From assembly GCA_022747635.1 (NCBI GenBank), contig JAKTNV010000088.1, forward strand, positions 673,501 to 737,500: a stretch of DNA of 64,000 nucleotides, in the 5' to 3' direction. How positions within the stretch are numbered: position 1 is the stretch's first letter; the number at the start of each line of letters is the position of its first letter. The DNA is from Hetaerina americana. Its lineage: Eukaryota; Arthropoda; Insecta; Odonata; Calopterygidae. Below the pieces are notes generated by a model. That model worked only from the letters and a program-made list of their open reading frames with translations, was not told the DNA's origin and made no database searches. Below are positions 53,456 through 64,000 of this stretch, in pieces. Made by a program: the position numbers and the translations under genes.

Positions 53456-53832
53456 TGATCTTTTCGTGAGGAAAAAATTTAATAGCCATCGTTTTGAATT
53501 TTATGAAAACTTGAAATTTTCGTTGAAAGTAGTTCGTTCGCTAACAGTTCGCAAACTATTTGCTGATGTTGCAGTGGTTTACCGTGATATCCGTGATCCT
53601 GGGGGCACAGCAACTTTTTCAGATGATTTTAAAGCTATGCAGCATCATCTCGCAAATTGTTCGTACTCCTACATGCATTGGTCGTTTGGATCATGCATAT
53701 AAAATTCGGGAAATAGATGCCAGAACTAGCCGACTCAAGGACTCCTTCTTCCCACGGAAAATACGGCATAGCAACTGCAGGGCTATAGATAGCAAAAATT
53801 CCACTTGCCACCCTCAGCGTCTAGGGAATAAT
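53456..53832 (+). pseudogene. LINE-C' relic with an internal deletion
   Basis: SLKVVRSLTVRKLFADVAVV and YRDIRDPGGT give the RT FADD box (FADV here) plus the following residues. The sequence then skips the thumb and continues as DHAYKIREIDARTSRLKDSF and FPRKIRHSN, the C-terminus. Confidence 0.72.
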
Positions 53833-54158
53833 TAGTTCTACTTAAATGCATGTTTATCATAACCCATTCTTTCCGAATGACCTCATTAGTGTTCTGTTCG
53901 TCTGTTTTTAAGTCTCCCTTTCAATCCCACGTCCCTCTCCGCGGTGGGGGGGGGGGGGGAATTCCTGCTACCTGCAACGTCGGGTCGCATTCCCTGCCTT
54001 TTACAGTCTCTTTGGGGGGTAGAGTGTTTCGTGGTGCATGTTCATGTGGTCGTGTTGTTTCGCATTCTTGCTTGTTGTGTCCTGGCTTGCGTGTTGTTGG
54101 GTGGCTTTCTTGCTGCATCCTGGGGTGCAGTTTTCTGTTGTTTGCGGCATATGTGTTT
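53833..54158. other. No gene seen; G/C homopolymer run at 53945
   Basis: A run of 13 G interrupts otherwise GT-rich sequence. Overlapping forward and reverse frames (up to 157 codons) arise from low stop density and show no domain. Confidence 0.4.
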
Positions 54159-54159
54159 G

Positions 54160-54322
54160 CGTGAATGTTGGATGAAGGGATTTTCGCATGAGTGTGTGCG
54201 CTGCTGTGGGTGTAATTTTCCACGTTGTTGTTTTGCATGTGGTATTGATCCTTTTTACAGTTGGTGACCTCACACCCCAAGCCAAACGCCCTTGCGGCGG
54301 CTCGCGGGGTATTATGTAGATG
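54160..54322 (+). repeat. GTAGAT repeat, full length
   Basis: GGGATTTTCGCATGAGTGTG, TTTTGCATGTGGTATTGATC, GTTGGTGACCTCACACCCCA, acgcccttgcggcggctcgc and ggggtattatgtagatgtac. Confidence 0.82.
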
Positions 54323-54323
54323 T

Positions 54324-54836
54324 ACGGCGCCGGTGCGACACTTCGCAATTAGGATGAAACTTAAAAAAAACCTATAGTCAAACATTTTCGGCAAAAGAGC
54401 GACTCCCTCCCGAACGCCTACTTCATTAGGAATACCGAAATGGAATGCGTAGACTCAATGAAATGCATAGGCGTTACCCTCATTCACGATCTCTCCTGGG
54501 TGAAACACATACGGGGAATAGAGGGAAAAGCTAACAAAAAATTAAGATTTATTAGAAGAGTATAGGGTAAATGTGATGACAAACTCAAAGAGAACTGTTA
54601 TCTGTCGTTTGTTAGGCCGCATTTAGAGTATGCTGCAAGTATATGGGATCCTCACAAAGTTGGATTGATTGCCGCATTGAATCGCGTGCAGAATAGAGGA
54701 GCAAGATTTGCAAAACCATGTTGTGAATAACTTAGTATAGCATCCAAAATATAAGAGCAGCTAGGCTGGGAATCACTCACGTATTTCACTTATTAGTCAC
54801 CCCCTGCCACGCACTCTAGCGGTAGCTTGCAGGGCT
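54324..54836 (+). mobile_element. LINE-C relic with deleted C-terminus and 3' stem-loop
   Basis: SLPNAYFIRNTEMECVDSMK, CIGVTLIHDLSWVKHIRGIE, ANKKLRFIRRV, YLSFVRPHLEYAASIWDPHK and LNRVQNRGARFAKPCCE, the thumb and connection of the RT. At 54780 it jumps to the 3' UTR. The terminal stem CCCTGC/GCAGGG (54802-54834) is intact. Confidence 0.82.
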
Positions 54837-55884
54837 TAATATGAATACAGTAATGGTTGTTTTAGGGTCCACCAAAGAGACACCCTTGTATGCGATAGAT
54901 TACTACTAATAAAAGATGATAATCTTTTCCGAAAGAATAAACATAGTTTTACTAAAATTCTCACACGACTTGGAAGATGTAAAAGACGGTCTTTCAATAC
55001 GTTTCCTTGAAGGAATACGTCGCATCGCTTAGCGATAACGCCGTATCGAGGCAAATTATGAATCAAGCCGGCCGTGAAAGCATAAGCGTTCTCCCATCAA
55101 TTAGTTGTTGAAAGGCGTCGAGAGTCAATTGGCACGAGCGAGCGAGTCTGGGAAACTACGAATTACTAGGCACTTGTGGATTAGGCGCCACGAGTCAGTG
55201 GAGGACGTTTGGAAACGCGCTCGTGTCTGATACACGTGGCGCCTCGGAGACGCGAGAAATGATCTATACGAAAAGGTATATTTAGATCTGTGGAGGTGGG
55301 GGGGGTGATGGGGGGAGTTGAGGGTAGATACGCGCTTGCGCCGGGCGACTGTACACTCTTTAAGGGCGCTGGTATTGGACTGTATCCAGGAGATCTTGCT
55401 TGCCTTCTCGGGACGTTTACTGAGAGGAACGATCTGTGTTTGATCTTGCGTCCGGCCATGTGGGAATGTGGAGGAGGGGAGGGGGATAGTTTACTCCGCC
55501 ATCTTTATCTCCATGGTCGTTTTGAGAGAAAAAATGGAAGTCGACAGAGCGTGTGATTGACATCTAGAGAGTGAGGAAATTGTTCCCAAAGACTCCAGTT
55601 TTCTCGTCAGGAGCCAAATAAAACAAACACTCTTTATCCGATTCAGAATTTTCATTTCTTTACTATATGATAGAGAGGTTTTTTTCTCCATTGTAAAGAT
55701 TGAGTAATTAAAACCTTTCGGTGCAAACACTCTCGTGATACACGTATATATTTAATGTTTATTTGACGAGAGAACGTGAGGTTTTGCCTATTTGGTAATG
55801 GTTTTTGAAGTAATGTTTAGACATATTCAAAAAAGGAATTCGGAAAATCTTTTTCAGGTGTCTTTGATTATCGGAATAACATGA
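54837..55884. other. No gene recognised; CpG-rich patch 55080-55560
   Basis: The patch has G-runs and none of the window's repeat families. Frames of 76-92 codons lack domains. Possible host regulatory region. Confidence 0.4.
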
Positions 55885-56395
55885 CATAATCATAATCATT
55901 GTCTTCTAAAGACGGAGTCTTGTCGTTGCAGCCATTGGTCTTTCTCTCCATTTCCATTCTTTTCAGTTCATTGCACGTTGTCACTCTCATAGTACTTATT
56001 ATATCATCTGAAAATTTCTTTCTTGGCCCTCCTCTTCCTTTTCTTCATATTATTTTTCCCACCATTATATTTTCCAGGATTTCGTTATGTCTGAGAACAT
56101 GTCCAGCGGATTTAATTTTCCTTTTCTCCATCTCTGTTATTGAATTCTTTTCCTCTTTAATCTTTCTCAATATTTCCCTGTGTTGCTCTTTTTGCCCATC
56201 CATCTTGTCCTCGATATTCTTCTCCAAATACAAATTTCCACTTACCTCCTCCAACCAAGCCTTTTCCCTCTTTCCCAATGTCCAAGTTTCGCATCCATGT
56301 AATGATGTACTCCAAACAAACCTTTTCGCCAAGGATTTTCTACTTTCCAATTTCATATGTCTGATTCATAAAATATTCTTTTTTTTCACGTCATC
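55885..56395 (-). pseudogene. Non-LTR element C-terminal relic (distinct family)
   Basis: The reverse strand reads KRFVWSTSLHGCETWTLGKR, EREKAWLEEVSG-like, REILRKIKEEKNSITEMEKR and KIKSAGHVLRHNEILENIMV. The GHVLRHNEILENI type is common at the C-terminus of arthropod non-LTR RT proteins. Codons downstream of 56045 continue in another frame to a RRPRKKFS-like block. Not LINE-A or LINE-C. Confidence 0.78.
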
Positions 56396-56439
56396 GTCAT
56401 CTGACGGCGGTAGGGTCATATTCTGGTCCAAATTATTCT

Positions 56440-56495
56440 GGTGTGCATTCACCCTCTGCCAAACACTCTAGCGGTGGCTTGCAGAGTACTGAAAT
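56440..56495 (+). repeat. LINE-C 3' end only
   Basis: CACCCTCTGCCAAACACTCT, AGCGGTGGCTTGCAGAGTAC. The terminal stem is CTCTGC/GCAGAG, a paired variant of CCCTGC/GCAGGG. Confidence 0.7.
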
Positions 56496-57376
56496 ATTCA
56501 AATGGTCTTTTACTATACGTAAGAATGTTTTTGTACAAGGCAAAGTATATATTCAAATCCGTATATGAACTCTTTATTTCAGAATATACTACGTTAGGTG
56601 TCCCACCACCCGCCAATTCCCTTGATCTCTGGCCGGTTATTGCATAGATTCTGACTGAATGGTCGTGGGTTCAAATTCCGTTTCGGTCATGGGTGTCCTA
56701 TTTTTTAATTCTGGCAGTTCTAACCCTGGAAATAAATCTGAAGGCCAAGCCACAAGGGGGGGGGGTGTTGGCATATTGCTATCTTCAGGGGCGCAAGGAA
56801 CAGTCGGAGAGTCCGCAAATTCTGAAAGGAAACGTCTCCACCCCAATGCATATGTTTATGACCCGTTCCCTTCCCAGTGCGTCTGCGAGAGCACATGCCC
56901 CCGTGGCTTTACCAGAAGGATATGGACCATTTCGTAACAGAAGCGCAGCGCGTGCGTTCCGACACCCAACGTTCGAACGCTATTTAAGGTCTAAACAAAG
57001 TGCCGCGTTTGGATCGTACTCGTGGATACGGTTTCCTGGGAATCCTCCCCCCTTACAAACAGTCCAAGTCTAACACGTCCGTCTTCAAGCTTGTGCATTT
57101 GTTCTGGGACAGTTTTGTTTTTTAATTCCCCACGGAAGGAATCTGTTTTAAAGGAAAAGTATGAAGAATTCCTTAATTGTGTGCAAATCTTGGAACATGC
57201 AAGCAGGGTAGTAAAAGTTCTTTTTCACTCGGAGCGGAAGTCGAATTGGTTATGTAGGTTATAGAGGAACAGAGGGAGTTGGGTTCAAGCTACAAGGTTC
57301 CCGATTTTTAAAATCACAAATTCATTATGTAAGAGTGGTGAAAAATTCCTTATTTTTTAATTTTTTTAGTTTTATT
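56496..57376. other. No gene recognised; possible tRNA-like string at 56640-56700
   Basis: A B-box-like GGGTTCAAATTCCG lies at 56668, but no A box or cloverleaf is convincing. 56690-57060 is GC-rich with overlapping frames of 92 and 126 codons that show no domain. Confidence 0.4.
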
Positions 57377-57377
57377 T

Positions 57378-57848
57378 ACTACTCTGCAAGCCACCGCTAG
57401 AGCGTTTGGCAGGGGGTGATTACACACCAGACTAATTTGGACCCAAAACACCTTTCCCTCGAAGCGCGGTCGGAGGAACGTTATTTTATTCTGATCCCTT
57501 ATGGTTTTAGGGAAAAATGACATTTCAAATCTAACTGTTCTACTCTTAATCTCTTTAATTTTATTGAAATGATCTCTCCTACGGTATTGCGATGGGGATA
57601 ATAATTCATTTTCAACATCACTCCTAAAGAGACGTCCTTCTAATTTATGCAAGAGCTTCAATCTCTAATTTAACCTTCCCCTCCGTGAGTGATTCCCAGC
57701 CTAGCTGCTCTAATATTTTGGATACGCTATTAAGTTATAAGAACGTTTTACAAATTTAGCTCCCCTACGCTGCACGCGATCCAATTCGGCAATCAATCCA
57801 ACTTTGTGGGAATCCCATATACTTGCAATGTATTTTATGAGACCTTAA
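57378..57848 (-). mobile_element. LINE-C relic, C-terminal coding region and 3' stem-loop
   Basis: The reverse strand reads MKLLHKLEGRLFRSDVENEL, QYRRRDHFNKIKEIKSRTVR and FEMSFFPKTIRDQNK. Upstream are the LDRVQRRGAKFVKRSYN-like and VGLIAELDRVQ blocks. The 3' stem-loop lies at 57384-57412. Confidence 0.8.
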
Positions 57849-58438
57849 CTTCCCATCATAATTTTCCAACATGACTATGTAAAATTTACCACGTCGACGT
57901 CATGATTTCATGACCGCAGATAGAGCCTCTGTAGATACAGGAACATTTACTCACTGGAAAAACCGGCTGATCTACGGTTGAGTGTCATTGTATTCTATGT
58001 TACACGAAGTTTGGATATTTTTCGGACTCTGTGGCAACCACGAACGGCAATTTTTACACATTATAACATCGCATGCAAAGTTTTATTCTGTGTTAGAGCT
58101 TATATCAAGAAAATAACATTCAGGTCACGTTTAGATGTGGTAAGCGAGCTTGTTTAAAATTATATGCACTATATATAAGCGACGTTTCTAGGTTTTATAA
58201 CGTTAACAGCGGTACTGGAAATAAATTAATATTTGAATATCGTGACAATATACAAACTGTTTGAATTGAATTTCTGCCTGCCATCTTTTATTGTATTTTC
58301 TTGTCATCTCTGTGTAGGCAGAGGAATAGCTGCTAACCACGTAATACTCGTAATAAATATGTGTAGCCATGTTGCATGATTGGTGCTCGGTCCCCCCTTT
58401 CCACGCTGTTTTTGGTAGATCGTGAGGTGCCAGGTGCA
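57849..58438. other. No feature seen
   Basis: Unique AT-rich sequence. Confidence 0.4.
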
Positions 58439-58454
58439 TGAGGAAATAGAGGGA

Positions 58455-58537
58455 ATATATGTAGAATGGCTGGAGACCTACTACCCCCTGCCATACGTCC
58501 TGGCGCTGGCTTGCGGGGTATTATGTATATGTAGATG
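58455..58537 (+). repeat. GTAGAT repeat 3' end
   Basis: CTACCCCCTGCCATACGTCC, TGGCGCTGGCTTGCGGGGTA, ttatgtatatgtagatg. The stem has one G-U pair (CCCTGC with GCGGGG). Confidence 0.75.
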
Positions 58538-59399
58538 AATATGAGAGAGCCTTAATTCAATGCTGTCAATTTAGATCAAATAACTGATTTAATTGTGAGA
58601 ATTGATAAAAATGCCTTCGATTCAGAGACCATTAACTTTTTTAAAACACGGCATCAATTTTCCCCATGAACAGTAATTTTTATGCAAGTATTGCAAGTAT
58701 GATGCAGATATTTGTCTTACATTTTATAATTGTGGAATTGGTTATATTCAAGTGCAAATATTAAACAAAATAAGGTATGGAGTATATATACAGGGTGTAA
58801 TTTTTATATTTATAATACTATACATTACATATAAATAAATAAATATTATATATACATGTGTATGCATAAAAATTAAACTTATAATGCCAAGAGATATTAT
58901 TATGAGTTACAATGATATTTAGGGATTTTTTATTGTTCGAAAACAGAGCCAATTCATAATTTCAATTGTGAAAAAATGACTCGCAAATTCAATTTTGCTA
59001 ACTTCTCTTTGGAAAGTCTCTTTTGCATTTAATAGTCAACAAAAATTGGTAGAAATCTCGGAAACAAATAGTGTATTTTAACCAAGGCTCTATTTTTCCA
59101 ACAGGACTAGAAATGCGTAAATATTTTCGATTTACCTGACCTAACTCCAGAAAGTGTGACACCTTTGAAGTAACTCCTCTCTCTGTTACTTAGGGTGGCG
59201 CGCACAGTTTTATAATGTATGTATCCCTGGAAAAGGTTTGATGTTAGGGTAACATCCAAGTATAGACTGTCCTTTGTGGCGTAATTCAACCCCATATTTA
59301 TTTCTTTTACTTAGTTTCAAACCTACGTATTTCCGTTTGTTCCAAAACTTAGGTGCTCTGCATTTCCTTGTGTGCTACACACTGCTTGATGTTTCTTCT
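58538..59399. other. No feature seen
   Basis: AT-rich unique sequence. The string atacagggtgtaatttttat (58789) resembles a transposon end but has no partner. Confidence 0.4.
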
Positions 59400-59400
59400 A

Positions 59401-59474
<74 letters not shown>
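59400..59474. repeat. (TA)n microsatellite
   Basis: About 70 bp of pure TA up to the PLE terminus. Confidence 0.97.
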
Positions 59475-59476
<2 letters not shown>

Positions 59477-59730
59477 GGGATGGCACAATATAACACAAAT
59501 AGAAGAGAATAGCAACATTTAAAAGGACACTCACACGGTAAATTGTTCGAGCTTTCGGCCCTCTCAGAGTCCTTCTTCAAGTAAGGTTCACTTGAAGAAG
59601 GCCTCTGAGAGGGCTGAAAGCTCGAAAAATTTACCGTGCGAGTGTCCTTTTAAATGTTGCTATTCTATTTGGGTTATATTGTGCCAGCCCATTATTGTGC
59701 CGCTCGTGTGAGTTTTTCCGTACAATCGTT
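59475..59730. mobile_element. Two PLE family-3 termini, head-to-head
   Basis: 59475-59582 (reverse) and 59590-59730 (forward) are inverted copies separated by about 7 bp. Each reads C-UUGAAGA, AGG.. with CTCTGAGAG or CCTCTGAGAGG (stem II), GAAAGCTC, GAAMAATTTACCGTG, GAGTGTCCTTTTAAATGTTG and so on. Both outer ends abut TA-rich tracts. Hammerhead-like cores lie at 59546-59581 and 59591-59623. Confidence 0.7.
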
Positions 59731-59743
59731 TTATATATATATG

Positions 59744-59779
<36 letters not shown>

Positions 59780-59794
59780 AATATATATATATAT
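59731..59794. repeat. (TA)n microsatellite
   Basis: TA with a few ATG and AAAT interruptions. Confidence 0.9.
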
Positions 59795-59860
59795 ATGACT
59801 TGGTGATCTCTACCATCACCTGCTAAACCGACCTTCGGGCTGATTGCTGTGTTAATGGTT
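59795..59860 (+). repeat. SINE-A tail
   Basis: TGATCTCTACCATCACCTGC, TAAACCGACCTTCGGGCTGA and ttgctgtgttaatggttt. Confidence 0.85.
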
Positions 59861-59873
59861 TTTTTAGTAATAT

Positions 59874-59911
<38 letters not shown>

Positions 59912-59924
59912 TATTATTATTATT
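59861..59924. repeat. (TA)n and (TTA)n
   Basis: TA repeats passing into TTATTATTA, the 3' tail of the adjacent reverse LINE-A. Confidence 0.9.
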
Positions 59925-60312
59925 AGGTAATCTGCCGGTTAAGGTAGGTTTTTGGATGGACGTAATTACTAATTAAATAATTTGTAGCCCCTAGCAAAAC
60001 GCAACATCCTACTCTACATCAGGTCCCTCTTCAGCTCTGAATATTTTCTTCCTCCCTTCATTCCCTTCAAGATCCCTATGCTGTTCCTTCCCTTTCCTCG
60101 TTTGCCTAACATTCTCCCCTCAATTACAGTCTTCAACATCCCGCTGCCGGTCAATACCCCCCTCAGCCACTTTTCCTGCCTCCATAGGATTGCTCCCAAC
60201 AAACCCCTATCTTCGCCCACCATACCAAGTACTTCCTCGTTTGTTTTCTTCTCTGTCCATATATATTTAGTCGCAGGCGTACCAACATAGGGTTTTTTCA
60301 TCTTCCGCATAT
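59925..60312 (-). mobile_element. LINE-A 3' end, best-preserved C-terminus
   Basis: An uninterrupted 98-codon reverse frame reads YIWTEKKTNEEVLGMVGEDR, GLLGAILWRQEKWLRGVLTG, SGMLKTVIEGRMLGKRGKGR and GRKYSELKRDLM. The 3' UTR and a (TAA)n-type tail follow. This defines the LINE-A C-terminus used to recognise other copies. Confidence 0.87.
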
Positions 60313-60867
60313 ATTTGTTAATTTTTGTCTTAATGGGGTTTGAGTGAAACCCATGTCGTCATGATCAGCAAATCAAATGAGTACGTAGGCTCTTGTTTTC
60401 TTGACTTGTAAACGCTGAGGTAGTATGACTTGAAAATGTAAGCAACTTTCCCTTCCAGCGCTAAGAGATAAGAGGATGTGTCTGTTTTCTTTTCACGCCA
60501 GCTCTGAAGCTAATTTCGCTTGGCGTCGCGATGAATTCTCTATTATATGGCCAATAGAGTTGGAAACTAGCATTATGCATTTAAAAAATTACGCAATATG
60601 GCCTGCCATTTCACTCCCGGGGATTAAAATGGGAGAAGCAAGTCACGCTCTGAAATGGATTATCCCCGCCGCGCATGTGCAAATGAAATTATTCGTTGCA
60701 ATCCTATAACGAGCGGTGACTTCTGGCAAAGAACGAGACTCGCATGAAGCGAAAAATGAAAATAACAAATGTTTAAAATAATCTTGCTGGACATCGCCTT
60801 TGGAATATGCAAATGAACGCTTGATAATATAACTGAATAAGTAATGAAAACACATGTGTATCAAAAT
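60313..60867. other. No gene recognised
   Basis: Unique sequence. A 77-codon forward frame at 60476-60709 overlaps a reverse frame and has no domain. Confidence 0.4.
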
Positions 60868-61100
60868 AATAAACAATCAAGTAAATAAACAAACAACCAA
60901 ATAAACAACTAATAAATAAACAAATAAACGAATAAATAGATGAACAAATAACAAAATAATAAATAATAAAATAATAAATAATAAAAAAATAATAAAAAAT
61001 AGACAAACAAAATAAAAAATAAAAACCAGACAAATAATAAAACTAAACAAATAAAAAATTAACAAATAAAAAAACTAACAAATAAAAAATAAAAATTAAG
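60868..61100. repeat. A-rich low-complexity tract (AAT/AAAC)n
   Basis: About 230 bp of AATA, AAACA and AAAT words with hardly any G on the + strand. Open reverse frames through it are Phe/Ile/Tyr-rich and spurious. Confidence 0.92.
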
Positions 61101-61999
61101 AGGGATTAATTAGAAAGATTTTCCAATTATCTACATAAAATATTATTGCCATAATTCCAGGAACCTGTTCACGTTTGACTATAATCTCGTTCCTGCTCAT
61201 GTCCATCCAATTTCATCTTCCTATCTTATCACTGAAATTTGAAAAAAATTACAAAAAATTGATTCTGATGATTTTAAAGTGACTGCATCGAACTTTATGC
61301 TTTTTCCTGACACTTTCGGGAAGGATTTTTGCTTCATTCCCTACGTAACTCGTCATGGTATTTCTTAATTGTTTGCCTAGTGCATAATTTCAATGCTAAT
61401 TTGTTCATACGATGTTTATTTCTTCTCTTTGGGTAAGCTCAAATCGGATATCGCTGACGTCGAATCGTCACGTTTTTTCACTCAATTTTCCACACTCTCG
61501 TTCGAAAAGTTCTCGTCATTTCTTCATTCAGTTGAACATTTGCACTAGGATTACATGAAAGGCAACGTAACGCATTGCCAAAACTACTACGCTTATTCAT
61601 TAATGCTGGTTATCTACCAGGGATGCCGTTCTTCCCCCGGATTATTTTTTGAATAGTATATCATGCTAGAAGATCTCAGTGAATGGACTTAATTGGATCT
61701 TAAACATATTATTCCCTATTGCATTTTCTAGTTTTATACCGATATCTTAATAGGAATCACAAGCATCATTCCCTAGGTACCGGGATCAATACTAATTATA
61801 ATATATAAATGAAATAATTATATTTGTTAAACTTACATAATTATAAAACTATAATTAAAATTATTTCCATAATTACAGTCAACTGCCCTACCACCCAAAC
61901 CCTCTTTTCATTGGTAAATCCCGTTTTTAATGGGCATTACTTGAAATATGGGAAAGAAACATATGACTCATGTCCTTATTTATTTATTTTTTTAGACTC
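61101..61999. other. No feature seen
   Basis: AT-rich unique sequence. Confidence 0.45.
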
Positions 62000-62003
62000 A
62001 AGA

Positions 62004-62098
62004 GTCTTACTTGAAGAAGGCCGAAAGCTCAAACAATCTACAATATGAGTGTCCTTTTAAGTGTTATCTATTTTATTTGTGTTCTATTGCGCCGTCCA
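62004..62098 (+). mobile_element. PLE terminus, family 3
   Basis: CTTACTTGAAGAAGGCCGAA, AGCTCAAACAATCTACAATA, TGAGTGTCCTTTTAAGTGTT, tttgtgttctattgcgccgt. It ends at a TA/TAAA tract. The hammerhead-like core at 62010-62030 has a very short stem II. Confidence 0.65.
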
Positions 62099-62099
62099 A

Positions 62100-62248
<149 letters not shown>

Positions 62249-63489
62249 ACGCACACATACATCTAAGTGTGTGCGTGTATGCTTGTATACCTATTGCATA
62301 TACCTGTAGTTCGTGACCCTGTGATGTGAAGAGTGACAGTTAAGGGCGGGAGAGGGAATGGAGCCGGGGACATTTGCCCTGTGTTGTGATGAATCACCCC
62401 CTAAAACCTTTGTCTCGTTCACATAATTATGATTGAGAAAGAATGACATTCCCGACAAGGTCGGGTTTCCGTGCCTCCCCTAATTCTCCTGGCTTGATTC
62501 GTGATGATTTATTTTTCCCTTGCGTTCACTCGTCTACATTTCGGCATGTTGGAATGTTTCATTCGTTCATTTGTCCAACGGGAACAGCAAACCCTTCTCT
62601 TAGTTGGGGGCTTCAAACGGAAAGCTTGTTGTAATTTGTCGGATCTCATTACCGGCAAACCGGTTGAAAGGTTTGCAACTCCAATCTGGACTCCCCTCTC
62701 ACCCGGCTATGATTATCTCAGATTTAATTTTCTCACTGTCTTTGAGAACTCGTTTGTGATTGGGGCCCCGGTGAGTACATACCTACCCGCTTTGATCGCT
62801 ATTTTTAAAGTCAGGTAGGTGACCAAATTCCTGTGGAGAAATCATTGTATTTTTCTAGAAATCTACATCCACTCAGTATCCATAAAATCATATATATTTG
62901 GGGAGTATTAAGGTAAATAATATTTTATGATGCAATTGTGTAAAGGAAAGACTCTTCATTCATGCGAGGAGGATTTCATTGATTAATTGCAGAAATTACT
63001 TTTACTTAATATCTTTTTTATGGTTACAATTGAACCGCAATAGAACTACACAGGGTTCTGTATAAACTGTTTAATCTACCTCTATCTTCCTTCTCAAACG
63101 TCTTGTACGATATTATTATTATTATTATTAAATATCCACATGTGCTGATAGACAGTGTCAGGTGGCACACAAGTCCCAAGAAGTCACAAAAGATTATAGA
63201 TAAAATCAGTCAGTAAAACAAAAGTACACTTAAAGGAAACTTCCAAACACAAATCCCTTACACAAAATAAGAAAATTCCCATCTCATTTACATTACATTA
63301 TTACATTTACAGCAAGAAAAAAACAGATAAATTGAAAAAATTAAAATAAATTAAATGTATTATCCTCATGATTATGTTTCTTTTCGCAAGCAAGGTTTTG
63401 TTGTTCGATGGCGAGTGGAAAAGTAAGGTCTCCTATTTTTTTCATTAAAAATCAAATATATTCTCCTTTTTGTGTACATTGTAGGAAAG
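62249..63489. other. No gene recognised
   Basis: A GC-richer part at 62330-62820 has a 105-codon and a 63-codon forward frame without a recognisable domain. The rest is AT-rich, with a short (ATT)n at 63112-63130. Confidence 0.4.
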
Positions 63490-64000
63490 GCTCAGCATTT
63501 AGCTATTTTTCTACATGGCCGCCTTGAAGATCAATCTCTTTTTAATACCGGCGTCGTAATTTTCTCCCGCCGCGTCACGAAGCCAACTGACGACTGCTTC
63601 TTGCACATCCTCGTCTGACTTGAATTTATGTCCTCCGAGGTGTTTTTTGAGGGCGGGAAACAAGTGGTAGTCGCTGGGAGCAACGTCCGGGCTGTAAGGA
63701 GGGCGGTCGATGATATCCCAGCCGAATTCATTGAGTAGGGTGGTCGTTTGATGTGACACATGTGGACGTGCATTGCCAAGATGGAAACATACTCTTTTGG
63801 TGAGACACTATGACGTAACCGAAGCCCTCAGACACAATATTCTGCACGGAGAAGTAGCCACTCTCTTCATTATGGACTTTCTTTATCTCATGAAGGGTAT
63901 AATACTCCGGTTATTGCGCACCATATCGTCAATTGGAGCCACCGTTGATTCCGGCAAACTCGGCCGCCCCGATCGCTGCTCATCGTGGACGTTTTCCGGC
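63490..64000 (-). pseudogene. Internally deleted mariner transposase, continuing past the window
   Basis: From the right edge leftwards: ENVHDEQRSGRPSLPEST and IDDMVRNNR (end of the N-terminal DNA-binding region), a decayed join, then HLGNARPHVSHQTTTLLNEF, GWDIIDRPPYSPDVAPSDYH (third catalytic Asp block), LFPALKKHLGGHKFKSDEDV and the C-terminus to about 63511. The region with the first catalytic Asp and most of the second block is missing. The left terminal repeat is not clear. Confidence 0.87.

Noticed and set aside
53921..54394. 157-codon reverse frame and overlapping forward frames
   Set aside because: Overlaps a GTAGAT repeat and a 13-G run; no domain; frames on both strands are open together.
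58789..58810. Transposon terminal repeat (acagggtgtaattt)
   Set aside because: No matching inverted end within several kilobases and no transposase remnant nearby.
59475..59730. Single hairpin with stem I of one hammerhead
   Set aside because: Each arm contains its own core boxes, so this is two inverted termini, unlike 6.6 and 9.5 kb where the arms flank one core.

Overview
The window looks like intergenic or intronic DNA from a repeat-rich, AT-rich animal nuclear genome, most likely an arthropod. The reasons are the mix of mariner transposons, a Penelope-like element (PLE), 5'-truncated non-LTR retrotransposons, tRNA-derived SINEs and very long (TA)n tracts, together with an intron-containing tRNA gene. 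I found no host protein-coding gene. The only convincing host gene is tRNA-Tyr(GTA) at 50446-50534, which has a 16-nt intron and sits in the most repeat-poor stretch (about 48.65-51.83 kb).

Layout. 0-10 kb holds a mariner N-terminal relic at the left edge, LINE relics, a decayed PLE endonuclease (8.4-8.9 kb) and PLE termini at 6.6, 6.7 and 9.5 kb. 10.9-11.5 kb is a deletion-derivative mariner with intact terminal inverted repeats. 13.7-17.1 kb is a LINE relic abutted by a PLE with an uninterrupted 857-codon RT plus GIY-YIG frame, the best-preserved mobile gene here. 18-29 kb is a dense SINE/LINE/microsatellite mosaic with several inverted SINE pairs. 29.7-40.6 kb carries more mariner and LINE relics, a 156-bp insertion built around a perfect 86-bp palindrome (35.6 kb), and a second deletion-derivative mariner with complete ends (39.8-40.5 kb). 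41-48.6 kb is LINE relics, one with a SINE nested in it between 12-bp target duplications. 51.8-60.3 kb is again LINE, SINE and PLE-terminus rich. The right edge enters another mariner.

Family labels used below are mine. LINE-A is a non-LTR element with an RT motif FADDQALVCQSAKG and a (TAA)n-like 3' end. LINE-C and LINE-C' are CR1/Jockey-like elements; LINE-C ends in a 3' stem-loop. The GTAGAT repeat is a short, roughly 165-bp element whose 3' stem-loop matches that of LINE-C with compensatory changes. SINE-A and SINE-B are tRNA-headed SINEs. PLE termini fall into families 1, 2 and 3.

The most interesting signal is a set of hammerhead-ribozyme-like cores at the PLE termini. Several share a variant first box, C-UUGANRA, instead of CUGAUGA. 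In the intact PLE and one relative the change C3 to U is accompanied by G8 to A, which would preserve the known 3-8 base pair. The second is the shared, covarying 3' stem-loop of LINE-C and the GTAGAT repeat, suggesting a LINE/SINE partnership. The third is that four mariner copies have lost the catalytic core while keeping the DNA-binding N-terminus. All of this is read by eye; no alignment, folding or database search was run.
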